This document shows, in pieces, positions 47,745 through 59,978 of a stretch of DNA of 64,000 bases (the first letter of the stretch is position 1; the number at the start of each line of letters is the position of its first letter). Made by a program: the position numbers and the translations under genes. The notes beneath the pieces were generated by a model. It saw nothing but the letters and a program-made list of their open reading frames with translations. It ran no database searches and was not told the origin of the DNA. The DNA is taken from assembly GCA_026545765.1 (NCBI GenBank), contig CM048842.1, positions 73,149,871 to 73,213,870 on the forward strand, in the 5' to 3' direction. This DNA comes from Plantago major (Eukaryota; Streptophyta; Magnoliopsida; Lamiales; Plantaginaceae).

Positions 47745-50700
47745 CCTGTTTTGTGCAGAACGCCTCTTGGACTAAGGCTCAATGGATATTTGATAGTGGA
47801 TGTGGAAAGCACATGACAGGAGACAAAGCAAATCTGGTCAACTACAAAGCTTGCAACAATGGACCAGACATCAGATTTGCTGGAGGAGAATTAAATCCCT
47901 CTCTGGGATTTGGCAACGTAAATTGGGATCCTTAACAATTCTGACGACATTACATGTTAAGGGTTTGAAATACAATCTATTTAGCATGAGCCGTTTATGC
48001 ATAAGGGATTTATTGTGAAATTTAAAGCAAAGTATTGCAAACTTATTGACAATGAGTCAAAGCAGACAATCTTGGTTGCTAGGCGGAAAGGCAGTCTTTA
48101 TGTTGCCGATCAAGGCGTCGCCATACGGTGAAGAATGTCTCATGGTAAGTCAATCAGGTCACACAGAAGAGCACTGGTTATGGCACAAAAGAATGAGTCA
48201 CTTGAATTTCAAAACTCTGAACAAACTTGCCAAGAAAGAGTTAGTGGTTGGCCTTCCCAAAACATCTTTCAGAAAGGATGGTATCTGTTCTGCCTATCAG
48301 ATGGGGAAACAATCTAAGATCTCTTTCAAGTCCAAAATCAGACACTCTAGTGTTAGACCACTGCAACTATTACACATGGTTCTTTTTGAATCATTGTAAC
48401 TAGTTATGCAGGAAAGAAGTATGGTCTTGTTGTTGTAGATGACTTCTCAAGATTCACTTGGGTTGTCTTTCAAGCATAAATCGATGCTAGGTGGAGATAC
48501 CAAACTTGCTAAATAAGCTCAAGTCATGAAAATGACAAGGTATCCGCAATCGTAATGCACTATGGTACTGAATTTGTCAACCAGTACATAAAGGAGTTTT
48601 GTACCAGCAAAGGTATATAACATCAACTTTCCTCTGTAAGAACACCACAACAAAATGGTGTTGCAGAAAGGAAAAATAGAACCCTTAAAGAAGCAACGAG
48701 GACAATGCTGGCTGACACTGAAATAAGTGAAGTTTATTGGGTTGAAGCTGTAAACACAAAGATGCTATACTCGTAATGATGTTTGATAAACAAACACCAT
48801 GACAAGACCCCTTATGAAATCTTGGTTGGTAGACCCCCTAATATTAAACATCTGGAAGTGTTTGGTTGTAGATGTTTTGTTCTTAACAATGGAAAAGAGT
48901 ATCTAAGAACATTTCAACCAAAGGCAGATGAAGGAGTGTTTCTTGGTTATTCTATGAATAGCAAAGCTTACAGAGTTTACAACAGAAGAACAAAGAAGAT
49001 TGAAGAATCAGTTCACGTTGTATTCTATGAAGAAAGCAAGAAATCACCCCTTGATGATGAACTCTCAGAAAGGTTCAAGGAACTAATGTTAAAGGATTCT
49101 GAAGAAGAACCCTCAGAAAGGAAAAACATCATTATGGAAAGAGAGGATGACTCTGACGAAGAAAAGCATGAAATGCCCAGTAACAACCAGATGATTCTCA
49201 GACATGATGAAGAATTTCCTATGAGAACTCCAGAAATGGAAACTGGAGATGTTCATCAGAGAGCTAATTCTGAAAATGACCTCTCAGACAGGCATGTCCC
49301 AGAAAGCCCTCACACTGAGCAAGTGTCAGACATTCAACACCCTTCTGTGGTACAAAATGTCATAGATACTGAAGAAGTATCAAGTCATAATCATAGTGAT
49401 TCACATTCAGATCACATAGATGTTGACCCTACTAGCCCCAAACCCATGATGAGATGGATCAAGGATCATCCTGCAAAGGATGTGATTGGACCAATCAATC
49501 AAGGTGTTAGGACTAGGAGAGCAATAGCCGAAAATGCTAATTCTCTCTTTGGATGTTTCATCTCAAACATTGAACCTAAAACTATTAAAGAAGCATTAAG
49601 AGACCAAGACTGGATCTCTGCAATGCAAGAAGAGTTGGATCAGTTTGAAAGAAACAAAGTCTGGAAACTAGTTCCATTTGTAGAAGGAATATCTGTGATT
49701 GGAACCAAGTGGGTTTTCAGAAACAAGATGAATGAATCTGGTGAAATAACCAGAAACAAAGCAAGGTTGGTTGCCAAGGGATTCACCCAGACTGAAGGCT
49801 TAGATTTTGATGAGTCATATGCAGCAGTTGCCAGATTGGATGCAATAAGACTCTTTCTGGCCTTTGCAGCTCATAAAGACTTTAAAGTTTATCAGATGGA
49901 TGTCAAAAGTGCATTCTTGAATGGTGAACTTGCTGAGGAAGTCTATGTTGAACAACCACCTGGTTTTGAAGTTTCCTCAGAAAGTAGAATGGTCTATAAA
50001 CTACAGAAAGCTCTGTATGGACTGAAACATGCTCCAAGAGCATGGTATGATACTTTGGCCAAATACCTTCTGGAAAGTGGTTTCAAGAAAGGTGAAGTTG
50101 ATAAAACTTTATTTACCTTAAATCATGATGGGAAACTGCTCTTAGTTCAAGTATATGTTGATGACATTATATTTGGATCTAAGGACAAGCAACTTTGTGA
50201 TGACTTTGCAAATCTCATGAAAAATAAGTTTGAGATGAGCATGATGGGAGAATTGAACTATTTTCTAGGATTGCAAGTCAAGCAACTCAATGATGGAATA
50301 TTCATTAGTCAGACAAAGTATGCAAAAGACATGCTCACAAAGTTCAATCTTAAGCCCTCTGAAAAGAATGCTAAGATACCTATGAGCATAGGAACCAAAA
50401 TGACCTATCTTGAATCGATAAGAGTGTTGAAGAACACAAGTATAGGAAATTAATAGGTTCACTACTTTACCCATCGCAAGGCACAGGATATTCAATATGC
50501 AGTTGGAGTGTGCTAGATTTCAAACAAATCCAATGCAATCACACTACAACATTGCTATGAAAGTATTAAGGTATGTGAAAGGTACAGTAAATGTAGGTTT
50601 GTGGTATCCTAAAGAAGGTGGATTGAGTTTGGCTGGTTACTTAGATGCTGACTATGCTGGATCAATGCTTGATAGGAAAAGTACCTCAGGAACTTGTCAG

Positions 50701-51102
50701 TTTCTGGGAACAAGACTTATCTCATGGTTTAGCAAAAAGCAAAACTCAATTGCAACTTCTACCACAGAGGCTGAATATATTGCTGCTGGTTGTTGTGCAA
50801 CACAAATTCTGTGGATTCAACAACAACTCAGAGACTATGGACTCAATGAAGAGAAAACTCCTATTTTCTGTGACAACACAAGTGCTATTGCAATCACACA
50901 TAATCCTAAGTTCCATGCCAGAACAAAGCACATTGATGTTAGACACCACTTCATCAGAGACCATGTTGAAAAAGGCAATATAGAGATACTCAAGATTGGC
51001 ACAGAAGACCAACTTGCAGATATCTTCACCAAGCCCCTACAAGAAAGCCGGTTCTTGACCTTAAGACATAATCTTGGATTGATGGAGTTGCCTAAGGACT
51101 GA
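47745..51102 (+). pseudogene. Element D pol: protease, integrase, RT, RNase H
   Basis: Protease with FDSGC (47789-47803) and HMTGD, then breaks. HHCC/integrase in 48046-48780: one zinc ligand is changed (CSAYQMGK for CSACQMGK), the first catalytic Asp reads Val (LLHMVLF), and the second Asp region is garbled near 48555. A clean 556-codon frame, 48783-50453, covers the integrase tail, linker and RT, with [25 protein letters not shown] and YVDD at 50154-50165. A short break precedes RNase H (50497-51102) with DADYAGS, STTEAEYI and CDNTSAI. This is the best RT in the window. Whether the integrase changes are real or base-calling artefacts is open. Confidence 0.9.
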
Positions 51103-51826
51103 AAAATGTCCTGTATCTCTAAAGTCAGAATTAGTAAGGGAGAAAAGAAGTAGGCCTCTGAGAACATGCTCTCAGAAAGCTAAGTTGATAAGAAGTGATG
51201 CAAAGGTTTCTGAGTAGCAATACTCAGAAAGGCAAAACATTTCTGGAACGGGTATCCAGAAAGGCAAAGGTTGGTACACACTCAGTGAGTAAATAAGACT
51301 GGAACTTACTTACTAAGAGTGGGTCAAATACATTCAAACAACTGAAGTTTCTGATTCTTGAATTCAGGAAACTATTTAGTCATAAAGAGAAAAGACACAC
51401 AAAGCCCAAAAAGGTATAAGTTCTGAAAGTCAAACATGTCCAATGTCTTGTATTTTTACCATTTTCATGATAAACAATATATATAGATAAGGACTTGACA
51501 CTCAGAATGATAAGCTCAAACGATTAAGTGTTCCTACTCTTTACTTAGTGACACAATGAATGTAGCATATTAAAAATCCATCAAGTCGGCACATTACCAT
51601 TTGTTGATTGATATCATTACAAGATATTCAATATAAGCCCTTGATGTATAAACGTTTGATCTCAACGGCTGAGATTAAAACAAAGCAAGTAATGTCTGTT
51701 TAGAAATTCAGACGTGGCCCACTAAGCATTTAATGAAGTACAAAGGACGTACCACGCCTATGCAGATGCAAAGACACGCATTCATATTCAGCTATATGTA
51801 TGTTGTATTTATGTATGTTTTGTCTG
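51103..51826 (+). other. Element D spacer between pol and ORF3
   Basis: Non-coding, about 0.7 kb, with one GGAACGGGTATCCAGAAAGG motif (51246-51265) related to the repeats in A. It leads into the internal TATA box. Confidence 0.6.
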
Positions 51827-51839
51827 CTATATATATAGG
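51827..51839 (+). promoter_or_regulatory. Conserved internal TATA box upstream of ORF3 (D)
   Basis: CTATATATATAGG, then AATTGGGCAAAAG, 197 bases before the ATG at 52036. It is preserved although the rest of the spacer has diverged from A and C. Confidence 0.6.
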
Positions 51840-52035
51840 AATTGGGCAAAAGATAAACACTTTTACCAAATCCTTTCAAACTTGCATCAAAATAGCAAAA
51901 TCTCTCAAGATTTCTGCAAACCTCCTTCTGCAAACTCAACTTTTTGTGCTTAGTCTTCTGAAAAGATAAACTAATCTCAATTACTTGTGCAAAATCCTTC
52001 TGAAAAACCACTTATTCAAAACTTTATATAAAGAG

Positions 52036-55000
52036 ATGACACCCAAGAAGATGACCACCAAGAACCCTAAGGCCGGATCATCTACTCCTGCTGAAAAGCA
52101 AGGAGGAAAAGAACTTAAGGTGTTGAATAAATGCCTTCTGGGAGAATTCACCTTGATGGAACCCTAGTCATAAAATGAATTGGGAGCATTCTTAGTGAAG
52201 AAATATGTACCAAAGCTATACCTTCAAAACCGTAAAGGAAACCGATATTGGGATGTTGAAGAATTCCCATATCTACAGGTTTTTATCTGCTGCACCCAGT
52301 GGCCTATCCACACTGGATGTACTGGAGTTCTACAACAACTCCAAAATCTTCACAAAGGTTGTGAATGATAAAGAAGAAAAGTACATGCAGACTGAAGTCC
52401 AAGGACAAGAAATTGTTCTTGACTGCAAGGCTTTCTGCAAATTGTTCGATTGAAAAATCGAGGAACTATTGAAGATATCAACATCAAGGACGCCTCAATG
52501 ATTCAAGCCAAAGAACTTTTGAGGCAATCCAGTTGGAAAATGCAAAGGTTCAGAGACTTTATTCAAAGCTATCGAACAAGTCATCTTCGTAAACACCGGA
52601 GTACTTTGGCTCTCATCACGGTCCGCTTTGATGGCAACAAAGGTGGAGTAGACCAGATAAGTATGGAGAGATGGATGATGATGCATCTTCTAAACCAGAA
52701 GAATGAAGGGCAGGAAACCCACTTCAATTGGGGGAAGTACGCCTTCAACAAATTCCTTGGACACATTGAGGAATTTGAGCCTAAAATCATCAATGGCCTT
52801 GCTGAGCCAAAAGCCAATATGTGGTCTCAGGATATGTTACATTCTGGAAACCATGGGGATTACTCTTAGAGAGAAACAAGAAATCCCAGTCACCAACTCC
52901 CTTTTCAGACACGCCTTTGAAGAAAAGGAGAGAATTGCTGCTGAGCAAGTACTCAGAAAGGCTGAAGAAACTACACAGCAAGGTGAGGAGGTTTCTGAGC
53001 AAGCTCAAGCTAAACCTCCAGCTGCCAAAAGAAAAAGGGCTCAAGGCAAAAGGACCTCCAAGTCCATAAACATTCAAGAGGCACAACCTTCTGGAGACAA
53101 GGTCTCAGAAGATGTTGTTCGCCCAGAAAGGCAGTTCCAGAAAGCCCCAAGAATCCTGAAACAGACTGCTCCAGAACTCTCCCGAGATGATAGAAATATC
53201 ATAGATGGGTCTGCGCCAACACAGAACAGTGATTCTGAGGACGATGAAGTAATCGCAACAGTGCTCAAAAGATTTAAGCTTGAGACCCAAGGAGGAGCAT
53301 CAAACTTAGCTCTTCAGAAAGATAAGAGCCCCTCTGCCCAGCAGGAAGAAGAAGGCCTGGGTGAGGAAGATAGAATGATGGAAGATACTGACATTGCTTC
53401 CACATTCACAATACCAAAGACTCAATATTGTCAAGAAAACCTGTTTGAACAGGTTCCTCAACCTTCCGAGAGAGCTCAACTCTCGAAAGGGATCAAACCG
53501 AGATGGAGACTCGAATGATACTACGTAAGAGAACAACAATGAGCAGAGAGACTGTGGATTCACCACAAGTCCAAAAGATCAATGATCAGCCTGACTCTTT
53601 TCAGGTAGCAAAAGTAGTTTATATCTAACTTGTCGACATTTCAATGTTAACTTGTTACTCATAAGCTTCATTTTGTTACAGGCCACATTGGAGACAAACT
53701 TTCAGGGGGAAGTTAATTTGTCCACCCTTCTAAATGAAGAAGAGGTTTCACCAACCTCAACACAACAAGAAGAGCCTGTTCTACAGGTAGCTAAGTTATC
53801 TCTGAATAAGAAATAGCTTGCTTGAAAAATTAATATCTTGTGTTCTAAATTTCTTTTTGTCTTACTTTAGGCTCTAACTGAGGAAGTAGTGGTGGAGGGA
53901 CCAACACTCCAAAACCAAGAAAATCCAGAAGCTGAAAAGCTTTCTGAAGAAGCATTTACTGAGCCTTCTGATGAGAAGGTAAGCACTCAGTAATAATCTT
54001 CTTCAAGAATGCTCTGGAAATCCCACTACTAAATCTCTTATGTTTGTTCTTATAGGCTCAGTCAGAAGAACAATTGGAAGGAGAAAAATTCTTGAAAACT
54101 CCTCCAATAGAAAGCTAAATCACGCAAGCAAGATTCTGCAGAAAGGTGTCAGAAACCCCAGAGGTTTCTGAGAAAGATGCAACTGAGCTTCCTCACTTGG
54201 AAGTAAGTGAAGTCTCAGAAAGCATCTCTCTATTTATCTTTTCTGATAACAGTTTCTAAACATACTTGATTTTGTTTCTCAGGCTCAAGCAGAAAGAAAG
54301 GTTGTTGAGGATCAGACTTCTCCTCACAACAAGGTATCTCAGGCCTCTGTGCCAAAACAAGCGACAGTCCAAGCAAATGAGCTTGGTGTTTCTACATGTA
54401 TGCTCGAAAGCTTACTTTTGCACACGATACCAATTCAAGTGGTTTGAACAAAACTAACTTGATCCCTTTCTTCGTGCTCAAAGTTTTGTGCCGTTGATTT
54501 ACTCAAGGTTTTCGAAGCACACTCAAGAAACATCTAAAGTGCGAATATGAGTAAACTCGAAAGGTCGACCTTTCTGAAATAGCACGAGTAATCGACGTCC
54601 CAGAAAAGAGAGCAATAGCCCTAAATCTGGAAGACTACATCCATGCATTGTTCCCAACAGAGTCTTATTCTTTTGCCAATCTGATACATGAAGACTTCAC
54701 TCATGAAGTAGCACATAAACTTCTAGCAGATTTCAAAACTGCGGATGCTCAAACCCAAGAGCAGATGGTAACCCATCCTGGATTGCCTAGTAAGCTCACT
54801 ACTTACCCAGCTGAGCAAGAAGAAGTGAATGGGAGACTGATTACATTCCCAAATGTGATCAACTTGATTTCAGAAGATGAAGAAGAAATGGACGAGAATG
54901 ATTATCAAGAACCCCCTTCTGAGCATCCAAGTCAAGAAAACAAGAAGGATGATGATGATAATGATCAGAATGATGATCCCCAACCTGGACAAGGCGGGAT

Positions 55001-57162
55001 TCAGAAGGCTAGCAAAGGAAGTAAAGACAAGGCCACTCCTTCAAATGCTCAGAAAGCCCCATCATCATCACCTTCAAAGTCTCATCGAAACCCAATGCAG
55101 TAATGTAACGATATACTTGAAGAGATATCCGCCATGAGTTCAGGATTGAACAACTCAGAAAGGTGTTGGAAGAAGAGAAGAGAATCAACTTAGAGTGCCA
55201 AGCTCTTGTTGCTGAAAAGGAAGCCAAAATTCAAAAGCTCAAAGAAGCTAACACCCAGGAATTGGCGCTCCTAGATGAGCAAAGAAATCTGAAAGATGCC
55301 ATTGTTGTCACAGCTGCTGAAATAGAAGCCATGGATGACAATGATGATGAAGAAGATGATGCTGAGACTGCATCAGAAAGACCTTCTACATCTTCTCAGA
55401 AGGCCAGCACACTTGATGGAAAGCAGAAAAAGGTTGTCAATCTGCAAACTATTCAAGAAAAAGATAATAAGAGTGATGCTGAAAACAACCAAAACTTGAT
55501 TACTGACACAGAAGATGAGAGACTTGTCACTCAACACAAGAGAGCTCTACTTGTTCCTCATATATTCTCTGCACCAAGTAGTTCAAGAAGTGAAGAGCAC
55601 CGTGCCAGAAATAGTATCTTTTTGGAACTCAGAAAGACACTAATTGCTCAAGACACAGAAGTGCTAAAATCCATCCCAGAAGAGATGAAGTCATTAGCTG
55701 CTGCATTAATCAACAGAGCAACCAGCATAGCTCTCTCTCAGAAAGACCTAGGGTTGGTCAGGGATGAGGATTGTAACAATGCTAATGCAGCACTCAATGA
55801 AGCCAGCCATGCTGTTCTGCAAGCCAACGCCATTCTTAGGCCACTTGAAGAGCTCAACAGAAAGGAGCAGAACGTTAAGCGTAACCACGATGTCAAGAAA
55901 GAAATCCAAGAATTGGTCGGTGCACAATAATCTCCAGAAAAACATTGACTCACTCTCTGAAGCTTATGCCATTATGAGTCAGTCATTCATGACTAAGGGG
56001 GAAGAAGGAGAGATGCCTCAGAAAGGCAGAGGAAGAAAAAGAAAACAATTCCTCAAGTCAACTAGTCATTAAGGACACCACTGGAGACACCCCTGTTGAA
56101 GAAGTTGTTCCAGATCAACCAGCCAGAAGGCTGAGAAGTATGGTCACTAGGGGAACCAAGTCCCTTAGGATCTCAGAAGGGAACAACCAGAATAATCCTG
56201 AAAAAGGAGAAGACCAAGAAGAAGGAGAAGTGAGAGACCAAGAAAGCTGCAAGCCTCCTTTGTTGAACTTCAATGATGATGATGAGGATGAATCTGATAC
56301 AGATGAACATCCACTTCACAAGAGAAGAAGGCAAGCAAGCACCTCACAACCCCCTCTGGCAAAGAATGCCTTTGGCGCCGAACTCCTTCCGAAATACCAA
56401 GTCAATACAAGGAACTTCCACCAGCACAGCCCCAAGGCAGGAAGAAAGGGTTAGAGGATCTCCTGACAGAAGGCCACCCAACAGAAAAGCAAGAAGGGAT
56501 TCCCAGTTTGGCAGAACAAACAGAGAAATTGTTCAAGAAAAGCCAACTGATGCCCACATTGAATATGTGAAGACGAGTAATGAAGAGTCTTCATATAGGT
56601 GCATTCTGAACAAGAGAGGGTATTGGATTCTGGAACTACAACATTTACTTGTCAATGATAAGTTTCCAACTCCCATCCTCAACCAGATACTGAAATGGAG
56701 AGAAGGCTTTAATTGCTAAAATCTGAGCACCTTCATGCCTGGCTAAACTTTGAAGTAGAGAAGAGAAACGATGCCAGAAAGATGGACCTCTCCTTTGCCT
56801 GTCCTTACCCAAAGCCCGATGATGTACACAAGGTACGAAAAATGGATGGTAGCTACAGCAAGAAGAACAAACTAGGAGTTTCAACCTATGAGTCATTCTA
56901 TATGACATTGGATGAATACCTAGATGATATACACTATCTGGAAGAAATATACAAATATTTCAACCTATCTCAGCTGCAAGTAGACCATGCCTGGGTCTGG
57001 GGAAAATACTTCTGGGTCAAACATTTTCTGAGGAAAAATCATAAACTTGGCAAGAGTTACCAAGAAATATGTGATTTGTCCAGAAAGACAAAACTCTCTG
57101 TCAGAAGGACTCTTTATGACTATGTCCAAGAATGCAGAAAAGTGGATGATTATGTCAACTGA
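52036..57162 (+). pseudogene. Element D ORF3, multi-exon, diverged version
   Basis: ATG at 52036 starts MTPKKMTTKNPKAG. The N-terminal domain is frameshifted (52036-52870) but keeps FLSAAPSGLSTLDVLEFYN. The clean frame 52703-53518 has a basic patch (AAKRKRAQGKR). Introns by GT-AG borders: 53605-53681, 53787-53870, 53979-54055 and 54203-54282. The exons between them are 105, 108 and 147 bp, all phase 0, each starting with Ala (GCC or GCT). Exon 54056-54202 has one stop. Then come an acidic segment (SEDEEEMDENDYQE, about 54870), a coiled coil with LEEEKRINLECQALVAEKEA (55163-55920), basic GRGRKRK and KRRR patches (about 56027 and 56322), and a C-terminal domain with HAWVWGKYFWVKHF ending at 57162. 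No membrane helix is seen. Diverged from A and C throughout, yet with the same architecture, which implies selection on the protein. Confidence 0.78.
53605..54282 (+). other. Tandem exon-intron modules in ORF3 of D
   Basis: Four short introns (77, 84, 77 and 80 bp) alternate with three exons of 35, 36 and 49 codons. Donors are GTAGCA, GTAGCT, GTAAGC and GTAAGT. The acceptors are pyrimidine-rich and end in CAG or TAG followed by GCC or GCT. All are phase 0, so modules can be gained or skipped without a frameshift. The encoded modules are Glu/Pro/Ser/Thr/Val-rich with VSE-type repeats. Confidence 0.7.
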
Positions 57163-57579
57163 TCCAGAAAGGGTGCTGAAGAACTTGAGGTTTCTGAACC
57201 TAAGTTATTTTTGAAGACTTGAAGACTAGTATCTTAGAATGTTTACTTGGAGCTTGGACTCTCCTGTTGTTCTAATTTACTTAGTATGTTTTGTTACTTT
57301 TTGTAATCTTGCTGATTGTTTCTGAATTTCTCAATCTGTAAAAGTTGCATCTCGTTCTGTAAACTGTACCTATCTGAAGATTATACTCTCAAATACATTT
57401 TAATAGATGACAACTTATCAGCAAAGGTCACTTCTTGTGATTTGGTTGATGTTTTACTTTCTGCACTTAATTCAACTAAAATTGAATATCATTTGAAATG
57501 ATTAAGTGGTGGATTGTTTTCTCTTCCAGGATTACAAATTTGTAATAGGACTTTAAAAGATAGTCATGGATGACTGATC
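57163..57579 (+). other. Element D 3' untranslated region
   Basis: No ORF of substance. It is similar in layout to the - strand of 14991-15338 in A. Confidence 0.55.
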
Positions 57580-57594
57580 AAAAAGGGGGAAATT
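57580..57594 (+). other. Element D polypurine tract
   Basis: AAAAAGGGGGAAATT abutting the 3' LTR start TGTTAGG. Confidence 0.9.
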
Positions 57595-59027
57595 TGTTAG
57601 GAATATCTGTTAGTATTTTGATCATTCATCACATGTTCTTATCTTTGCCAGAAAGGTGATTAAGTACTCTTAGTTCACTTGAACATTGTAAAAGAGGAAA
57701 TCACTGAGTATGATTAGTCTAGTAAATCTTGTTTTAGGATTATAGGTCTCTGAATGTAATTTTTATTTCCAAGAAGACCATGAAGATCAATCCTAGCAAT
57801 GGAGCTTTTCTGAAGATTACAAGACCGGAGATTGCACAAGATTTATGAAGACACCAAGGTTTAGTCTCACTCGGAAAGACTATGTCCTTAATCCTTTCTC
57901 AAGTGCATTTAGTTACTTTTGAAACATGATTCTGGAACATATGACATCATGAGTATGGAGCATGCAAGCCATCAGAAAGGCTAATGTATCCGTTGAAGAC
58001 TACAGGACAAGAAATAGTACATATGCATTAATTGCATCGGCAGAAAAGCCGCTAAAGCACAGTCCTCTCTGAGATATGAGACAAGGACTTCTGAGTACTC
58101 TTTTCAAGATAAGTATAGACTGAATTTGAATTGTGTATAACGGATAACATCCCAACGACTCTCCAATTCATCTATAAATATCACACACTTAGATGCTGAG
58201 AAAAACAACGACAAAAGAACGATCTAACTTGCAAACTTACAATCTAGCAAAGTATTCTCTCAAGCACTCTACTACCCTTTCTGAAAGCTTTCTGTTGCTT
58301 GAAGAATCTCTAGTAGTTCTAAGTTGTCCTGAACCTTAACAAGAGATTGTTATTCGTGAAAGAGTTGAACTATCAGATAACCTTTCTGAAGCTCATTCTC
58401 CAGAACGGACATCAATTACTTGGGTCAAGAAGAGCGATTGCCATACACTGAACAAGTGTATTAAGTAGTCTTGTTCTATTAGGCTCTCTGGAAACATAAC
58501 TGAAAAGTTATACAAGAAGCCTCTCTGACAAACCTTATAACCAACACCATCAAGGCGTGGAGTAGAGGAAGTACTTGATTTGGGAAATCAGGGAATAACT
58601 CCAAGGTTATCTGAGTAGAGGAAGTACTTAGCTCTAGGAGCTGGGGAATAACTCAGGGGGAACATTTGGTTGGGAACCATTTGTTTAGGAATCTTAGAAT
58701 AGGATTATTGTAAGGTGAACTCAATTATCTGTTCTAGTGAATTCTAGGTCTCAGAAAGACCGAAGTGGATTAGTTGGAGGATTACGCCACCTCCAGATAC
58801 CACTATATTTGTTGTGTTATTTACCTTTCTGCATTTATCTTTCAGCAAAGCACACACACATACTTTTTGTTTCTGCACTTACCTATCTTAAAGTCTTCCG
58901 CGCTCTGAATTTAAGTATCAGAAACCCCCCAAGTTTCTGAGAAACTGTGTTTATCGACAAAAGTTTTAAAAGACTATTCACCCCCCCCCCCTTCTAGTCT
59001 TTTACTTTGCCATTATCTGGACCAACA
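57595..59027 (+). repeat. Element D 3' LTR
   Basis: 1,433 bp, near-identical partner of 28926-30352. It is followed by CAAAG. Differences from the 5' LTR include CTGAAAG here versus CGAAAG at 29611, and GAGCGATT here versus GAGCAGATT at about 29763. Confidence 0.94.
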
Positions 59028-59978
59028 CAAAGCTCTCACGTTCTCATCTACTCTATTCGGAACGGCAATGGATTGGTACACTGCTCTACCGAACAAGTCG
59101 ATAAAGTCATATGCAGACCTTTCTTCAAAGTTCTTGGCGCGATTTGGAAAGGCAAAGAGGAGAAAGCGAACCGTAGAGCACCTGGCAGAAGTTATCTGAG
59201 CAAGAGGATCTTAGGACCTTCTTAGATCGCTTTCACGGAAGTTCTTCGAGTTGAGCATAAAGATATGAACGGTCCACACCGACGCTAATACTTTCAACTC
59301 AGAGCTCCGCAGAAAACTATCTAGTCAGGAGGTGAGGAGTGAGAAGCATTTAGATGACATCTGTGAAGAAGTGATGTACGGAGAGGAGTATCGGAGGAAT
59401 GTTCCAGTAAGAGCTGGTTCCAAGAAAGGAAAGGATCCGGTGAAGCAAGAGCAACGCCCGGGGAAGTTTGACTCGAAAAAGGATCACAGGGATAGAGGCT
59501 CCACAGGGAGAGAAGTCCGCCGAGGAGATATGCGAATTATACCCGTCTCAACAGACCAAGATCCGACATCTTGGCGACTATCATCGAGAAAAAGCTGGAC
59601 GTTCAATGGCCCAAGCCCTCTCACAATAACCGGAAGAATAGGGATGCAAATGGGTATTGCAAGTTTCACAAGTGCCGTGGTCACGAGACTGATGACTGTA
59701 TCCAACTAAAAACAGAGGTTGAACACTTGGTACGAGAAGGCAAGCTCAAGGAGCACATCTACACGGATGAACCCTCTAGGCACGATAGAGTGGAACGAAG
59801 AAGGGAGGATAATGCTACAGAACTACCTCCCCGTCCGCTATCTTTGGCACCTCCGCCAGCTCACTGTCCGCCTCACACGGATAGACATCCGTATAGACAC
59901 TGCGATGGTATGGATATGGAGAACCCTCCCTACAGCGGAGTAATCAACACCATTGTAGGGCGGGCCATCAGGAGGTGA
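59028..59978 (+). pseudogene. Element E gag, N-terminally truncated and frameshifted
   Basis: Capsid-type gag of Gypsy elements. It starts abruptly with LFGTAMDWYTALPNKSI (59056-59106). Only about 16 bases of leader and start codon (ATG at 28908) precede it on the far side of D, so a large N-terminal part is missing. Stops and shifts near 59200, 59250 and 59560 follow. The zinc-knuckle-like CKFHKCRGHETDDC is at about 59661-59702. A shift near 59957 separates it from the protease frame. The joined Gypsy order gag, protease, RT is clear. Confidence 0.8.

Larger units (their letters stand above)
28926..59027 (+). mobile_element. Element D: Ty1/Copia (Sirevirus-like) with ORF3, hosting element C
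   Basis: 5-bp duplication CAAAG at 28921-28925 and 59028-59032. Order: LTR, primer site, gag, [C inserted], protease, integrase, RT, RNase H, ORF3, polypurine tract, LTR. Without C it is about 15.3 kb. The two LTRs are nearly identical apart from scattered small differences, many at CAG/CTG sites, so the insertion is fairly young. It has the best-preserved RT of the three copies. Confidence 0.94.

Noticed and set aside
52036-57162. ORF3 as a retroviral-type envelope gene
   Set aside because: It is in the env position, but no signal peptide, membrane helix or glycosylated ectodomain pattern is visible.
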